From Gremmenia infestans (taxonomy: Eukaryota > Ascomycota > Leotiomycetes > Helotiales > Hamatocanthoscyphaceae): DNA of 64,000 nucleotides. Of the stretch, positions 11,701 through 21,997 are shown piece by piece. Position 1 is the stretch's first letter, and each line of letters starts with the position of its first letter. The stretch is taken from assembly GCA_032629725.1 (NCBI GenBank), contig JAFEVB010000038.1:186001-250000 (forward strand), read 5' to 3'. The notes under the pieces were generated by a model, which was not told where the DNA came from, did no database searches, and saw only the letters and a list, made by a program, of their open reading frames with translations. The position numbers were made by a program, and so were the translations under genes.

Positions 11701-12387
11701 CGTAAAGGAGAATGTAGCATCATATGCATATTGCGTATAAGCAGACCAAGTGAATGGGGGCGTCTGTGTAATGGTGGACAGTACATTGGTGGTAGTGACT
11801 GTGGCAACGCCTTTGACAGTCGTGGATATGGTGATAATTGTCTGGATTGTCGCAGTACTTGACCATGTCGTATCATTGATAGTAGTGGCAGGAACCAAAG
11901 ACAGCGGCGTTATTGGCGCAGTCTTGAAGAAATCATATATCGAACTGTTCATTCGGTTGTAGCACATATCAGCCAGAGAAGTTGGAATAGCGGTGTTGAT
12001 CTTGTCTGCGTAATAAGGATCCACTGGCAACAAAGTAGTGTATTTCGGGGTGCCTGTCCGATTACAGTACACGAGATAGCCATTTATATCGTCTACATCA
12101 CAGTGTCTTGTAATTGGGGCTGGAGCAGCCTGCTGATTTCCGACATCACATCCCAATAGCGCCCCAAGTCCTGGTGCAGCAACACAGGACGTAGATGAAA
12201 GTGATGCCGAAGATGTTATAGATGCCAAAGCTGATGATCTAGTGAGCGCTGGGCTTGTTGAATTCGTATATACGCGTGATGTGGCCGCCGCATGTGCAGT
12301 TGCAAGGAAAAGAGCATATATCAACATCTCTCGCGGCAGAAGTAGAATGGCCGAAAGGGGTGAAGAACAACGATCTAAAGCAAACAT
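8707..12387 (-). CDS. Secreted, repeat-rich, GPI-type cell-surface protein
   Basis: Five exons fit with GT-AG borders and matching phases: 12387-11664, 11490-11316, 11264-11049, 10842-10708 and 10660-8707, giving 1067 residues. The start could instead be the Met at 12327; both give a hydrophobic signal peptide ending near ATAHAAA. A cysteine-containing ectodomain of about 450 residues follows. It includes CCFNCTLFGGNVQVFYWPT, a motif I recall from many uncharacterised secreted proteins of filamentous fungi. Next come a Pro/Ser/Thr-rich linker and seven imperfect ~45-residue repeats of the type SQTLxPGG...GTTYSL...GSSVLVN. The C-terminus is a small-residue segment plus a hydrophobic tail (VLGGIGGAVMVAGMIF) that fits GPI-anchor addition. 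It is probably wall- or membrane-anchored; adhesion is a guess from architecture only. Confidence 0.85.
8950..10110 (-). repeat. Seven tandem protein repeats in the surface protein
   Basis: Seven degenerate units of roughly 45-55 codons lie inside the last exon. Each carries a GSQTL-type start, a G-T-TYS core and a GSSVLVN-type end. The four middle and distal copies are closer to each other than to the first two. This suggests recent expansion or homogenisation by unequal exchange. Confidence 0.8.
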
Positions 12388-13473
12388 TATAACAACGAGT
12401 GTGCTCAGGATGTATGGACAACAGGAAAGGAAGAGGAGAACAGAAGAATAAACCGGGGAGAGCCTAGATTTTCTTCAGAGCAGGTATGCATGGTTATGAA
12501 TTAACGAGATTTGTACAGTACTCTCACTGCGCAAGGCTGATGTTTCATCTCCAAAAATATACCTTTAGCGGCCAATGAGAAGCGCGTTTCCGTGAAAGTG
12601 CCATAATGTGGCCACTGCGCCTCAGTATAATCAATGCCAAGCTTTCCCAGTGTGAAGGTTAAGTTGCTGGGCAGCCAGGGATGGTAATAATATTCCACAC
12701 CCCTGATGCGGCACAATTGACTGTACGGCGTATACTCCACCAGCACAGCACAGCACAGCACTTGCCCGGGCTGAAGTCTCTGTCTCTCCCTACAGTTGTC
12801 CGTGGCTCCATTCCGCAAATCAGAGTAAACACCGGTACGGAGGTATGGGGTCCGGGGGAAGGAAGAGTACAAGTCGGGAAGGAACAATAAGAAAGAAGTA
12901 TGGATGCTGAGTAGAGCCAGAGTCCACGCACAAACAGAGCTTGAAGAATAATTATGGACGCATCGAGAAACATTTCCCGCTGACCGACGGGATGGAAAAT
13001 CAAAGTATCAGAGAAAGATAGAAATTTAAGAAGCTGTTTAGCTTGCGTGCGTCATGTTATAATATATTGCGTCTTTTTGATGTAAAGATATGAAGATCTA
13101 CAAAAAAGCTTAAAAAGATGGGTATTTGGTAAGAAGAAAGTGGGGCTCACTAATGACCTCTTTAACTAGAGGGGCCCGGCTTGCGATGGCGATGGATAGA
13201 CGATAATTTCGGCACTGGTCTTTAATTTTCTAAACGGGGTGGCATACTCAAATGCAGTCGCCGAGTGCCGATTTTATGTCAAGAAAGTGGTTTCAAAAGT
13301 AGCAGAAAATCAGATCACGTTGAGAATTCTTGGATACATGAAAAGTGGGCCTAGTATTGATACATTGCTCATTAATTCATACAAAGACCGGATAGCCCAG
13401 TCTTGTTCCTTCCCAAACTTCAAGACGAATCATTGAATGCTTGCGTACATTGAAGTGACTTGCCGTAACATGA
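12388..13473. promoter_or_regulatory. Upstream region of the surface-protein gene
   Basis: About 1.1 kb between the surface-protein start and the 3' end of the HSP12-like gene. The 128-codon minus-strand frame at 12501-12887 has no family features and no supporting splice pattern, so I treat the stretch as promoter and untranslated sequence. A short CAGCA run is at about 12742-12762. Confidence 0.4.
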
Positions 13474-13940
13474 CTAGTTGTTGGTGGCCTCCTTGGTCTT
13501 GCCAGTAACAGTGTCGGCTGTTGATGAGTTAGCATAATGCTACACACAATAAACATCTTGAATGCAACTTACCCGCACCGGACAGAGTGTTCTTGGCAGA
13601 GTCTAGGTATGAATCTCCCTCGTTGGCGCCGGATCGAGTCTTGTCACCAGCTGCCTGAGTGGCGGACTTGTCCTCGCCTGTATACGATGGTTAATAGTTG
13701 TCCTGGATTTTCGGAGACATGAGAATGGACGTACTTGGCTGGACTGCGCCTGCGACTTTGTCTCCAAGACCGGATGCCTTCTCGCCAGCAACTTGGGTGT
13801 TTGACTTCTGGGATTGAGGGGTGACCTTCTCGCCGACTTGCTCGCCGAGTCCTTTGCGCCTTGGGTAGGTTAACTTGGGGGATTCCTATGGCAGTAGGAT
13901 TGAACACGTGAAACGAGAACACATACAAGCTGTCAGACAT
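13474..13940 (-). CDS. HSP12/HSP9-family small stress protein
   Basis: Four exons, 13940-13927, 13859-13735, 13677-13573 and 13517-13474, total 288 nt and encode 95 residues. Splicing yields MSDSLRKGLGEQVGEKVTPQ followed by SQKSNTQVAGEKASGLGDKV, the hallmark start of the fungal HSP9/HSP12 family. The remainder is hydrophilic and Gly/Ala/Lys/Asp-rich (EDKSATQAAGDKTRS; SAKNTLSGAADTVTGKTKEA). There is no signal or membrane segment. Family members are unfolded in solution, become helical on membranes, and are strongly induced by stress and stationary phase. Intron density is high for so small a gene. The first exon is only 14 nt, so automated gene calling would easily miss it. Confidence 0.92.
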
Positions 13941-15658
13941 ATTGATTTTGGAGGTTTGGGAGTTTGGTATGTGGTTGGTAGTGCTTGTAGGTGTTGGTAG
14001 GTTGTGAGTTGTGAGTTGTGATGGAGTTCTGTTCTGGGGAAAAGGTAAATAATGGAAGGACAGTCGTGTCTTATAGGTACCCAGATATGTAGGCAAGTTT
14101 CCAAAAGGTAACACCGGTCTGAGCCGTTCTTACGCGCATTACGGCATGAATGATGCTTTGAACAAGGCACGCGGCGTAAAACGTCATTAGATATTGCATG
14201 TGCATGTGGCTGCAAATGCGGGGGAACTGTGGCATGCGAAGCACCAATAGAGAAGGAGCAATTATGTCTGAAGCTCCATACAGGTATTTGATTCAGCCAT
14301 ACAATGACATTGTATGGTTTTGTTTGGTTTATCAAGGAAACCCGATCGGGTGATGTCATGGGAGCGAAGGATGTCATGTACGGAGTAGTGTAAACATAAT
14401 TGCCAACAAATAGCACATTAGCATGTGGTCGGGAGCATGTCAAATCAATGATGATGATGATGAATTTTGACGCGTTCCTGATGAGAACATACCTAGGTAG
14501 TAGAAGGGCAGGTGTTTCTAGGTCACGTGATTACCACCAGCTGCGTTCTCTTCTTTATCTCTCATCTGACCCCAATGGCTCAAACACTAGTGAAGGAATA
14601 TGGAAGACATCAGCCGTTGACATTGTTCCGTGAAACTAGCAGCTTTGCCACTCATGACATCGGGAACAGCCTGCTGCTGGTATGTAACTTGAACTTGAAT
14701 TGGCGAAGGTTGTGCCATTAGCTGGTGCCCGCCGAGAACTTGCCAGCAATGAACATTCATATACGGTAACATGTGTGGTGGAACTATTAATGTTTTATTT
14801 ATAAACTCTACGAAACTCTGACAAAACATCCTCGGAGTAAATAAACTTGGTCCTTTACTAGGAGGCCCAAATATTCTCAATCCTTCCATCAATCTTACCC
14901 GCAATGCAATGAAGAATGAAGAATGATTAAACAATGACTGATTTAGTTGCTCCGCTACAGAGCCACCGAACAATATGTATAAGTGGTAAAAGTTTAAAGG
15001 GAGATGTTAAAATCAAGGGAGTTTCAATGCCTTAGATCTGCTTATTGTAGTTTCGGCCAAGTGCCGAGTCCAAGGCACTTGGGAAACTTTCTAATATCAA
15101 AGATGGAAAAACAGATAGGAATCTACAAGAGTGGCTTTCGTCCGGAACCTTTCAGATGCTTGAGACTTCTCTCGCTTTGCAGGAAGTCAAAGTAAAAAAG
15201 GCGCCTACATTGCTCACTCTCTTGCGCATCGGGGTGCCACAACTACTATGACTTTTAATCGCCTCATTGATCCGGAACTTACAACAGCTTGATGATTGGA
15301 TAGCAAAAAGCAAAACTCTAGTGTTGATAGATGCAGAAGAGAGAGAATGTTGCTCACAGACTAATGGCGCGTGAAGTTTAAGCTATCACGTAGTTGCTCT
15401 GTGAACGCGACTCCTCAAAAGGTCAACAAAAAGCCCCACTTCAACAACCCTTGACTGCGCATATGGCCTTGCATTTCCACCTTTGAACATCCCCCCCTCC
15501 ACACCCACTGCAGCAAGACGTGTTGCATTGCTGCTACTGCTCAGGCCAATCTCTTCCATATCAATTGCAGTCTGTCATTCTTTCTTTACCGCAGACTGTA
15601 CAATACAACTTCATCTTTCGCTTCGCGGCACCTCCACTCCACTACTCTCCCTTCCACC
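13941..15658. promoter_or_regulatory. Divergent intergenic region, HSP12-like / DBF2
   Basis: This 1.7 kb separates the minus-strand HSP12-like gene from the plus-strand kinase. It holds a CACGTGATTAC element at 14524-14534. Open frames here (for example 13886-14443 and 14587-14973, minus) lack any domain. The pyrimidine-rich run before 15659 looks like the kinase 5' leader. No further gene is supported. Confidence 0.45.
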
Positions 15659-17813
15659 ATGTCGAGCTTCATCACCAACCTGTTTCCTTCGTCTGTGGGA
15701 AACAAGCACGACAACATCCTCCCGGTACCTCCCCCGCCTCTTCACACTCGTTCTAGCCAGAATGAAGATAGACCTAACACTCCAACCCGGAACAACTTCA
15801 TCACACCCGTCTCGACACCGCAAGGAAGCCCAAGCAAGAATCGAAACCCCCCAGGTGCAAATGATCTGCCAACTGCCTTCGAGAATGCCATGAAGATTGC
15901 GCCTCCCAGTTTTGGAAGTCCCGCAAAGAACACTCGTTCCCAGACTGCCACACCACTATCACCTGGAAAGAGCAATACCTTGGCGGTGGACGATTCGTAC
16001 TTTGGAAATGCTTCCGGAAATGTCGATGATAGTATCATACACAAGTCAGCTGCTTCTCCAGGAAGCCCTCTTCGAAAGCAAGGGCAAGAAAACACTCCAC
16101 CTGTTGTCCAAAACCAAGCTGCGCTATCAAGGCAGGAGCTGTATCAGCCAAGAGACAACACCCCAGTCGGTACAAGGAAATACAATACTCAACGGGGCTT
16201 AACGGCGGAGGAGTTAGATATTCTACACAAACCCAATGTTAAAAGGCTGGCGAATGTTACGCAGCTCTGTAGGTCAACTTCATATGCCTGCTAAATATTG
16301 CTGACCCTAAACAGACTTCCTCGACTACTACTACGACCTTCTTACATACGTTGGCTCTCGACAAAACCGACTTACCCATTTTCAAGCCGAGTTTCCTCCT
16401 CCACCAGAAACACCCGAAGAAACCTACAACCCTGTTTGGCAGAAGTATGCTGGAAGAGAGCGTGCCAATCTTCGAAAGAGACGAGTTCGCCTCCGCCAAG
16501 GTGATTTCCAGATCCTCACACAAGTCGGACAGGGTGGCTACGGCCAGGTGTTCCTTGCTCAAAAGAAGGACACTAGAGAAGTCTGTGCACTGAAGGTCAT
16601 GAGCAAGAAGCTGCTGTTCAAACTCGACGAAGTTAGACACGTTCTCACAGAGCGCGATATCCTGACTAACGCTAAGAGCGAATGGCTTGTGCGCTTGCTC
16701 TACTCGTTCCAAGACGAGAAGAGCATTTACTTAGCAATGGTAGATACTCTAGCGAAAAATGCATTGCTATGCTAACCATTTCATAGGAATATGTCCCCGG
16801 TGGAGATTTCAGAACCTTACTCAACAACACTGGTGTTCTCGCGAACCGTCATGCTCGTTTCTATATCGCTGAGATGTTTTGCTCTATCGATGCGCTGCAT
16901 CAACTTGGCTACATTCATCGCGATTTGAAGCCTGAGAACTTCTTAATTGATTCTACTGGTCATGTCAAGCTGACAGATTTCGGGCTGGCTGCTGGCTTCC
17001 TTGCCCCAGGAAAGATTGAATCGATGAGAGTCAAGTTGGAGAAAGTTGGTGAGACATATGTACCATTCAGCAAGCCAATGGAGCAACGAACAGTGGCAGA
17101 ACGACGAGAGGGTTACAGGTCAATGAGGGACAAAGATGTCAACTACGCTAAATCCATTGTTGGCTCTCCGGATTACATGGCACCTGAGGTTCTAAAGGGC
17201 GACGAGTACGAATTCTCGGTGGATTATTGGAGTTTGGGATGCATGCATTTCGAAGCTTTGACCGGCTTTCCACCTTTCGCTGGTAATTCAGTCGATGAGA
17301 CTTGGAAGAATTTGAAGCATTGGAGAGAGGTTTTGAAGCGACCGGTCTGGGAAGATCCTAACTACTTCATCAGCAACCGGACGTGGAACTTTATCACTAG
17401 GTAAGTGATTTGGTTCTTTAGTTGAAGCAAATACTAATTATAGCAGCTGTATTGCCTCTAAGAGCAAGCGTTTCTCGTCAATCAAGGAGGTCTATGGCCA
17501 CCAGTACTTCGCCGAAGTTGATTGGAATACCCTCCGTTCTCAACGCGCACCTTTCGTACCAGAACTCGACTCGGAGACCGATGCCGGCTACTTTGACGAT
17601 TTCAGCAATGAGGCCGACATGGCTAAGTATAAGGAGGTTCATGATAAGCAAACAGCTTTGGAGAACATGGCCGACCGTGAAGACCCTATGGACAAAAACT
17701 TATTTGTTGGCTTCACGTTCAGACATCGCAAGCCTACTACAGATGACGGTGGCAAATCGAGCAGCCCTCGAAAAGCCATCCCAACTGATGGTACTTTTGG
17801 TACGATGTTGTGA
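15659..17813 (+). CDS. DBF2: DBF2/Sid2-type NDR-family protein kinase
   Basis: Four exons, 15659-16268, 16315-16739, 16787-17400 and 17447-17813, give 671 residues. The N-terminal ~200 residues are Ser/Pro-rich with many SP/TP sites (ASPGSPLRK; TPLSPGK). A helical region before the kinase domain fits the Mob1-binding segment of NDR kinases. Kinase landmarks are GQGGYGQVFLA, ALKVMSKK, YIHRDLKPEN, the TDFGLAAGF magnesium loop, and the activation segment SIVGSPDYMAPE preceded by the long NDR insert. A hydrophobic-motif-like FVGFTF is near the C-terminus. In the family the kinase acts with Mob1 at the end of the septation-initiation/mitotic-exit network, driving cytokinesis and septum formation. 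The Cdc11/Nud1-like scaffold of the same pathway is also in this window. The last intron is only 46 nt. Confidence 0.95.
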
Positions 17814-18511
17814 ACTGACACCCATTTACCTTCTATTCTATCTTTGAACTAGGGAAGGTGCGTTGCATGTAGATGTTATGGGGAGGGGGCATCTGGTATG
17901 CGGATAGCGCGATTGACAACTTTGGTAATGCGATGCTTCTGTGTTATGTTGTATTGTTGGAGTTTAAGATGGGACAAAGCGATGGATGGATGTACTAGTA
18001 TCATGATAAATTGACGACTTTACTTAAAGTTTTACTTGTGTGCTTTGCTTTGCTTTGCTTTGCTTTGCTTTGCTTTGCTTTGCTTTGCTTTGCTTTGCTT
18101 TGCTTTGCTTATCGGCCCCTTTCTCGCCAGCCCAACCAACCCAACTAGGAAGCAGAATACATCACGTGATTACCCCCTTTCTCCATCTCTTTTTGCTTCA
18201 AGCCCGAGACCTGATCAGCAAGCACTCTTGAAACAGAACCATCCGTTCTTCAAAACATCTGTCCCTTTTATATGTATTTCTGCATTTGTAGCTGCAGCTT
18301 TTTCATACTTCTCAGGAAAGCGCAATTTACTAACTACTGTACCTCCTTAGCCTCCCTCGCGTTTCAAACAAGTTTCACCAATTAACCACCTGACTTCTCA
18401 ACACATTTTTTCCATCTCTCCATCCGCCTTTCCTCTCTCTCTCTTTCCTAGGACAAGACAAAATAGAGGCCCATTTCAAACCGAGGCAGGCAGGCATACG
18501 AAGAAAGAAAC
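17814..18511. promoter_or_regulatory. DBF2 3' flank and MYND-gene promoter
   Basis: No gene. It contains the pentanucleotide array at 18041-18110, a CACGTGATTAC element at 18163-18173 and a C/T-rich run (18410-18450), as expected of a fungal promoter and leader for the gene starting at 18512. Confidence 0.45.
18041..18110. repeat. Perfect TGCTT pentanucleotide microsatellite
   Basis: Fourteen uninterrupted copies of a 5-bp unit (TGCTT) cover 70 bases between the DBF2 stop and the next gene. Purity suggests active slippage and length polymorphism between strains. It is not in a coding frame. Confidence 0.97.
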
Positions 18512-19558
18512 ATGATTACATTCCCGGATTTCGAAAACGAGATTGTGTTTCCTGCTTTTTCGGGATGTCCGATTAAGCTGGATGGTGAGGATGGTGAGGA
18601 TGGTGATGCTGGTGATGAGGGAGAGAATGGTGATGATAAGGGAGGTGTTATGGGGGAGGGAAAAGAGAAAGTGTATTTTCTCGTAGGGAGCATTATGGAG
18701 GATATGACGTTGAGCCCACGGACGCCGACGTATGTATGTCGGGATCGGGAGGGGGGGAGGTATGCTGTTACTGTGAGGTTGGGTGATGGAGAGGGTGAAG
18801 GAGATGGGGATGGGGATCAGGTGGGGAGGAAAGGGAAGGGGTTTAGGGGGTGGAAGAAGGTATGTTTGATTTATTTTTAGGGGAGGGGGGTGGTGATGAA
18901 GAAGTGGGATTGTGGGTGAGAGGGTGAGGGTTTATGTTGATGTTGATGTTGACTTTTTGGGGGGCAGGGGTATGTGGTTGTGGTTAAAGGGGCGAGGAGG
19001 AGTGGGGTGAGAGAGGAGAATGTGGAGACGGGGGAGAGGGGGAAGCAGGGGTTTGTGGGGGTTAGGTTAGGGGATCTTGGTGTGAGTTTCTTTTTCTTTT
19101 TTCTCTTCTTTTTTCTCTTCTTTTTCTCTTCTTTTTCTCTTCTTTTTCTCTTGTTTTTCTCTTTTTTATAAATAAACCCCTTCTTTTCGTAAATTTTACC
19201 GTTGGCAGGGAAAAGCTGACGCAGCTTGAGGGACTAGCTTATCCCCACGACTGTGGAGAAGCTGCTTGAGATGAGTGAGAGATTCCGGGAGGCGGCTGGG
19301 AGGAAAGTATGTCAGGGGTGTGGGAAAGGTGGAGAGGATGGAGGGAAGATGAATAGGTGTAAAGGATGTGAGAGTGTTTGGTATTGTGGGAAGGTAAGAA
19401 CTCGCTCGTATTGTGTTGTTGAAATGGGGAGTTGGGTCATAATTAATACTGATGGGTTGCAGGAATGTCAAGCCAGGGGTTGGAGTGAGAGGGGTCATAA
19501 AGGCGAGTGTAAGGTTTTGAAAGCGGTAGGTGAGGTGTTTGGGAAAGAGAAGGAGTGA
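18512..19558 (+). CDS. MYND-type zinc-finger protein
   Basis: The model has four exons, 18512-18859, 18968-19081, 19238-19393 and 19463-19558, giving 237 residues. The first exon starts MITFPDFENEIVFPAFSG and has an acidic low-complexity stretch (GEDGEDGDAGDEGENGDD). The C-terminal exons carry CQGC...RCKGCESVWYC, then CQARGW...HKGEC, the C6HC spacing of a MYND finger. The CGK|ECQ splice sits inside the finger, as is usual. MYND fingers mediate protein-protein contacts, often with proline-rich partners. The second intron (about 156 nt) holds a pyrimidine minisatellite. The exon 3 acceptor (ggactag) is inferred because an in-frame stop lies just before it. The specific role is unknown. Confidence 0.75.
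19091..19167. repeat. Pyrimidine minisatellite in an intron
   Basis: An almost pure C/T tract on the plus strand has an 11-bp period (TTTTTCTCTTC, about six imperfect copies). It lies inside the second intron of the MYND gene, directly after its donor. It may affect splice-site choice. Confidence 0.85.
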
Positions 19559-20485
19559 TGCTAAAATTAGGCGTGGGATGAGGTAAGTGTGCGTTAAGTA
19601 AGATATGTAATCAAAGGTGTGTTCTGAGAATTGCAGGATAAAATGGAAGAAACACCTCGACACCAGGTATATGGTGATATTGTTGGTCAACAATGAGTAT
19701 AGGATAGGATGGCAATTGCAGCTGCGAGAACGAAATTAATTATTGTTAGTGGACTAGGAAGAAATCTTTTGAGGGGTAAAGCATTTGGTAGAATGATATA
19801 ACAAGATTGATGCTATATACCATCAATCTTGCCGTTGACATCATAGACGTACGCAAAATAGGCAGCCACAGGAGAATAAACCACGAAATCCAAAGAAATA
19901 ATGCTAAGAACACATTGCTGCAGCAAAAGTATCGAAAGATTCCTAGCTAAGAAGACCTAGATAGTGTACCAGACCGTTGGTTGTCGGTGCGAGCTACCTA
20001 GGGAGGTAAACCTAGTTATTTACGCTCATTAACCGACTGGTTCTTCTTAGATCTGTATAGTAAAAAGCGAGTGCTCTTTCAGCTTTTAAAGTAAGGGATT
20101 CAAACTTTCAAAATGCTATAGAGAACTAATACTTAATTATTCAGCTTAAGCTTATATCCATTATATCCGAATCTTGCAGCACCTTCTATCGCCGAAACAC
20201 TAGCTTTAATATTCGGAGTAAGTCGAGATGGTATGAGAATTACAATTATACCGCGCTTTGCAACGAGCGATTACGTACGCTAGCCAAGTTAATTCCGCGG
20301 ATTTGGGATGTATAAATACTCTGGGACTTTCCACGAAATGATTCTCAAAGCAATTTATCTTTTCCCAAGACTAGGTAACTTCGAATACACCAGTGTACCC
20401 CGCTTACACACGTGACTGATATTCCCCCTATATCTTAGCGAGAACCTCGATTACATCAACACCCTTTCATCCATCCGGCACCATC
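19559..20485. other. Intergenic, partly AT-rich
   Basis: No gene is recognised. The middle (about 19800-20250) is AT-rich and may be decayed repeat. A CACGTGAC motif at about 20411-20418 lies some 70 bases ahead of the dehydrogenase start and may be a promoter element. Confidence 0.4.
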
Positions 20486-21512
20486 ATGCCTCCCCCAAGA
20501 GGAACCCCAAACCCCCTCGAGGGTCCAGGTAAGCTTAAACTGGCTTTGACATCAATATCCCCGAATCTCACAGTCTCTAGGCGACTACGACGTCACAAGA
20601 CTAGTCCACAACGACACCTACCCCGCCATCTCCCCCCTTTCCACCCCAGCACCCGCCCACAACAAAGCCGTATTCATCGTCGGCGCCTCCCGTGGCCTCG
20701 GCCTCGCAATGGCGAAATCCTTCGCCCGCGCCGGAGCATCCCACATCGCCATCGGCGCGCGGTCCTCGCTCTCAGCGCAATCAGCCGACATCACAGCAGC
20801 TGCCACTGCCGCCCAGCGGCCCTTACCCACCGTATTACCCGTGCAGCTGAACATCTCGGACCGGAAATCCACTGAAGCCGCTGCGGCGCTTGTGGAGAAG
20901 GAGTTCGGGAGACTGGATATCGTAGTTTTGAACGCGGCGATCCTGAGTGGGCGGGGGAAGGTGCTGGATAGTGATCCGGACGAGTGGTGGGAGACGATGA
21001 CGGTTAATGTCAAGGGGCCGTATTTAGTCACGAGGGCGTTTTTGCCGCTGCTGTTGAAGGGCGGGGATAAGACGATCGTGGCGCTGAGTAGTGTGGGCGC
21101 GCATTGTGTTACGCCGGGCCTGAGCGCGTATCAGGGCACGAAGCTGGCGGTGTTGCGATTTATGGAGTTTGTGAGTGCGGAGTATGGTGCCCAGGGAGTG
21201 TTGGCGTTTGCGGTTCATCCGGGGAATATTCCGACGGATATGATTGGGGGGCCGGAGGGGGTGAGTGAGGAGTTGAAACCTAGTGAGTTGAAATGTTTTG
21301 TGAACTGGGTGAGGGGAACTGGGCTGACTATAGATTTAGTTTTCGTTGAGACGCCAGAACTGAGTGCTGATACGATTGTATTTTTGACGAAGGAGAAGAG
21401 GGAGTGGCTTGGTGGGAGGTATGTTAATTGTACGTGGGATATGCCGGAGTTGATGGCGCAGGAGGATGAGATTGTGAAGGGAGATAAGTTGAAAGTCAGA
21501 CTTGTTTTCTAG
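20486..21512 (+). CDS. Short-chain dehydrogenase/reductase
   Basis: Exon 1 (20486-20528) joins exon 2 at 20581 over a 52-nt intron. The cofactor site is FIVGASRGLGLAMAKS (a TGxxxGxG variant), followed by LNISD and VVLNAAI. Catalytic residues are the Ser in VALSSVGAH and the Y-x3-K motif in AYQGTK. This is the classical SDR order for an NAD(P)-dependent oxidoreductase. Read straight through, the protein has 324 residues. A GT-AG segment at 21283-21333 (51 nt, gtgagt...actatag) is probably a third-phase-neutral intron. Removing it joins EELKP to NLVFVETPEL, a better match to the family, and leaves 307 residues. The C-terminal REWLGGRYVNCTWDMPEL is typical of fungal members. No targeting signal is seen and the substrate is unknown. 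Confidence 0.9.
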
Positions 21513-21997
21513 ATATAAAACTCATACAACTAGCACCTAAGTCAAATAAAGTCAAGTCCCAATGCCCAGTAGTTCTACAAATCAAACACATTTCAGTAGG
21601 ATACACTTTAAAATGTTGGACACATACCAGTAGAAGAACCAGGTTTCTGAGCACGGAAATGGAATGGAGTGTAACAATTTTAAATTTTAGGGGTATCTGT
21701 GTTGAGCAGATATTTGAGACTAAGCTAAGAGGGAAGTCTGTGTTGAACAGGCAGTCAAAACAAACGCTGACAAGTAGAACCAAGATGTCTTATCCAAGCC
21801 AAGAGAATAAATGAAAAGGGGCAAAGAACCTCTTGTAAAGCGAACGGCGTAGCACCAAGCTCCCAACTACCACAATTAAGGAAAAGCAACGGAGAGGTTC
21901 GCAAATAAAAAACAAATAGACAAGGAGTCATTAAAAACATGAAAAGCAACTGTTTTTGCCACAAACCCCTCTCAATTTGATGATCTCAAGGACACCA
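21513..21997. other. Convergent 3' intergenic region
   Basis: This lies between the 3' ends of the dehydrogenase and the C2H2 gene. Two minus-strand frames (21496-21783, 21755-21964) are cysteine- and leucine-rich but show no domain. I see nothing else. Confidence 0.4.

Noticed and set aside
12501..12887. 128-codon minus-strand frame upstream of the surface-protein gene
   Set aside because: No domain and no splice partners; its place fits promoter and leader sequence.
14587..14973. 128-codon minus-strand frame in the DBF2 upstream region
   Set aside because: Composition is not protein-like and no family features are seen.
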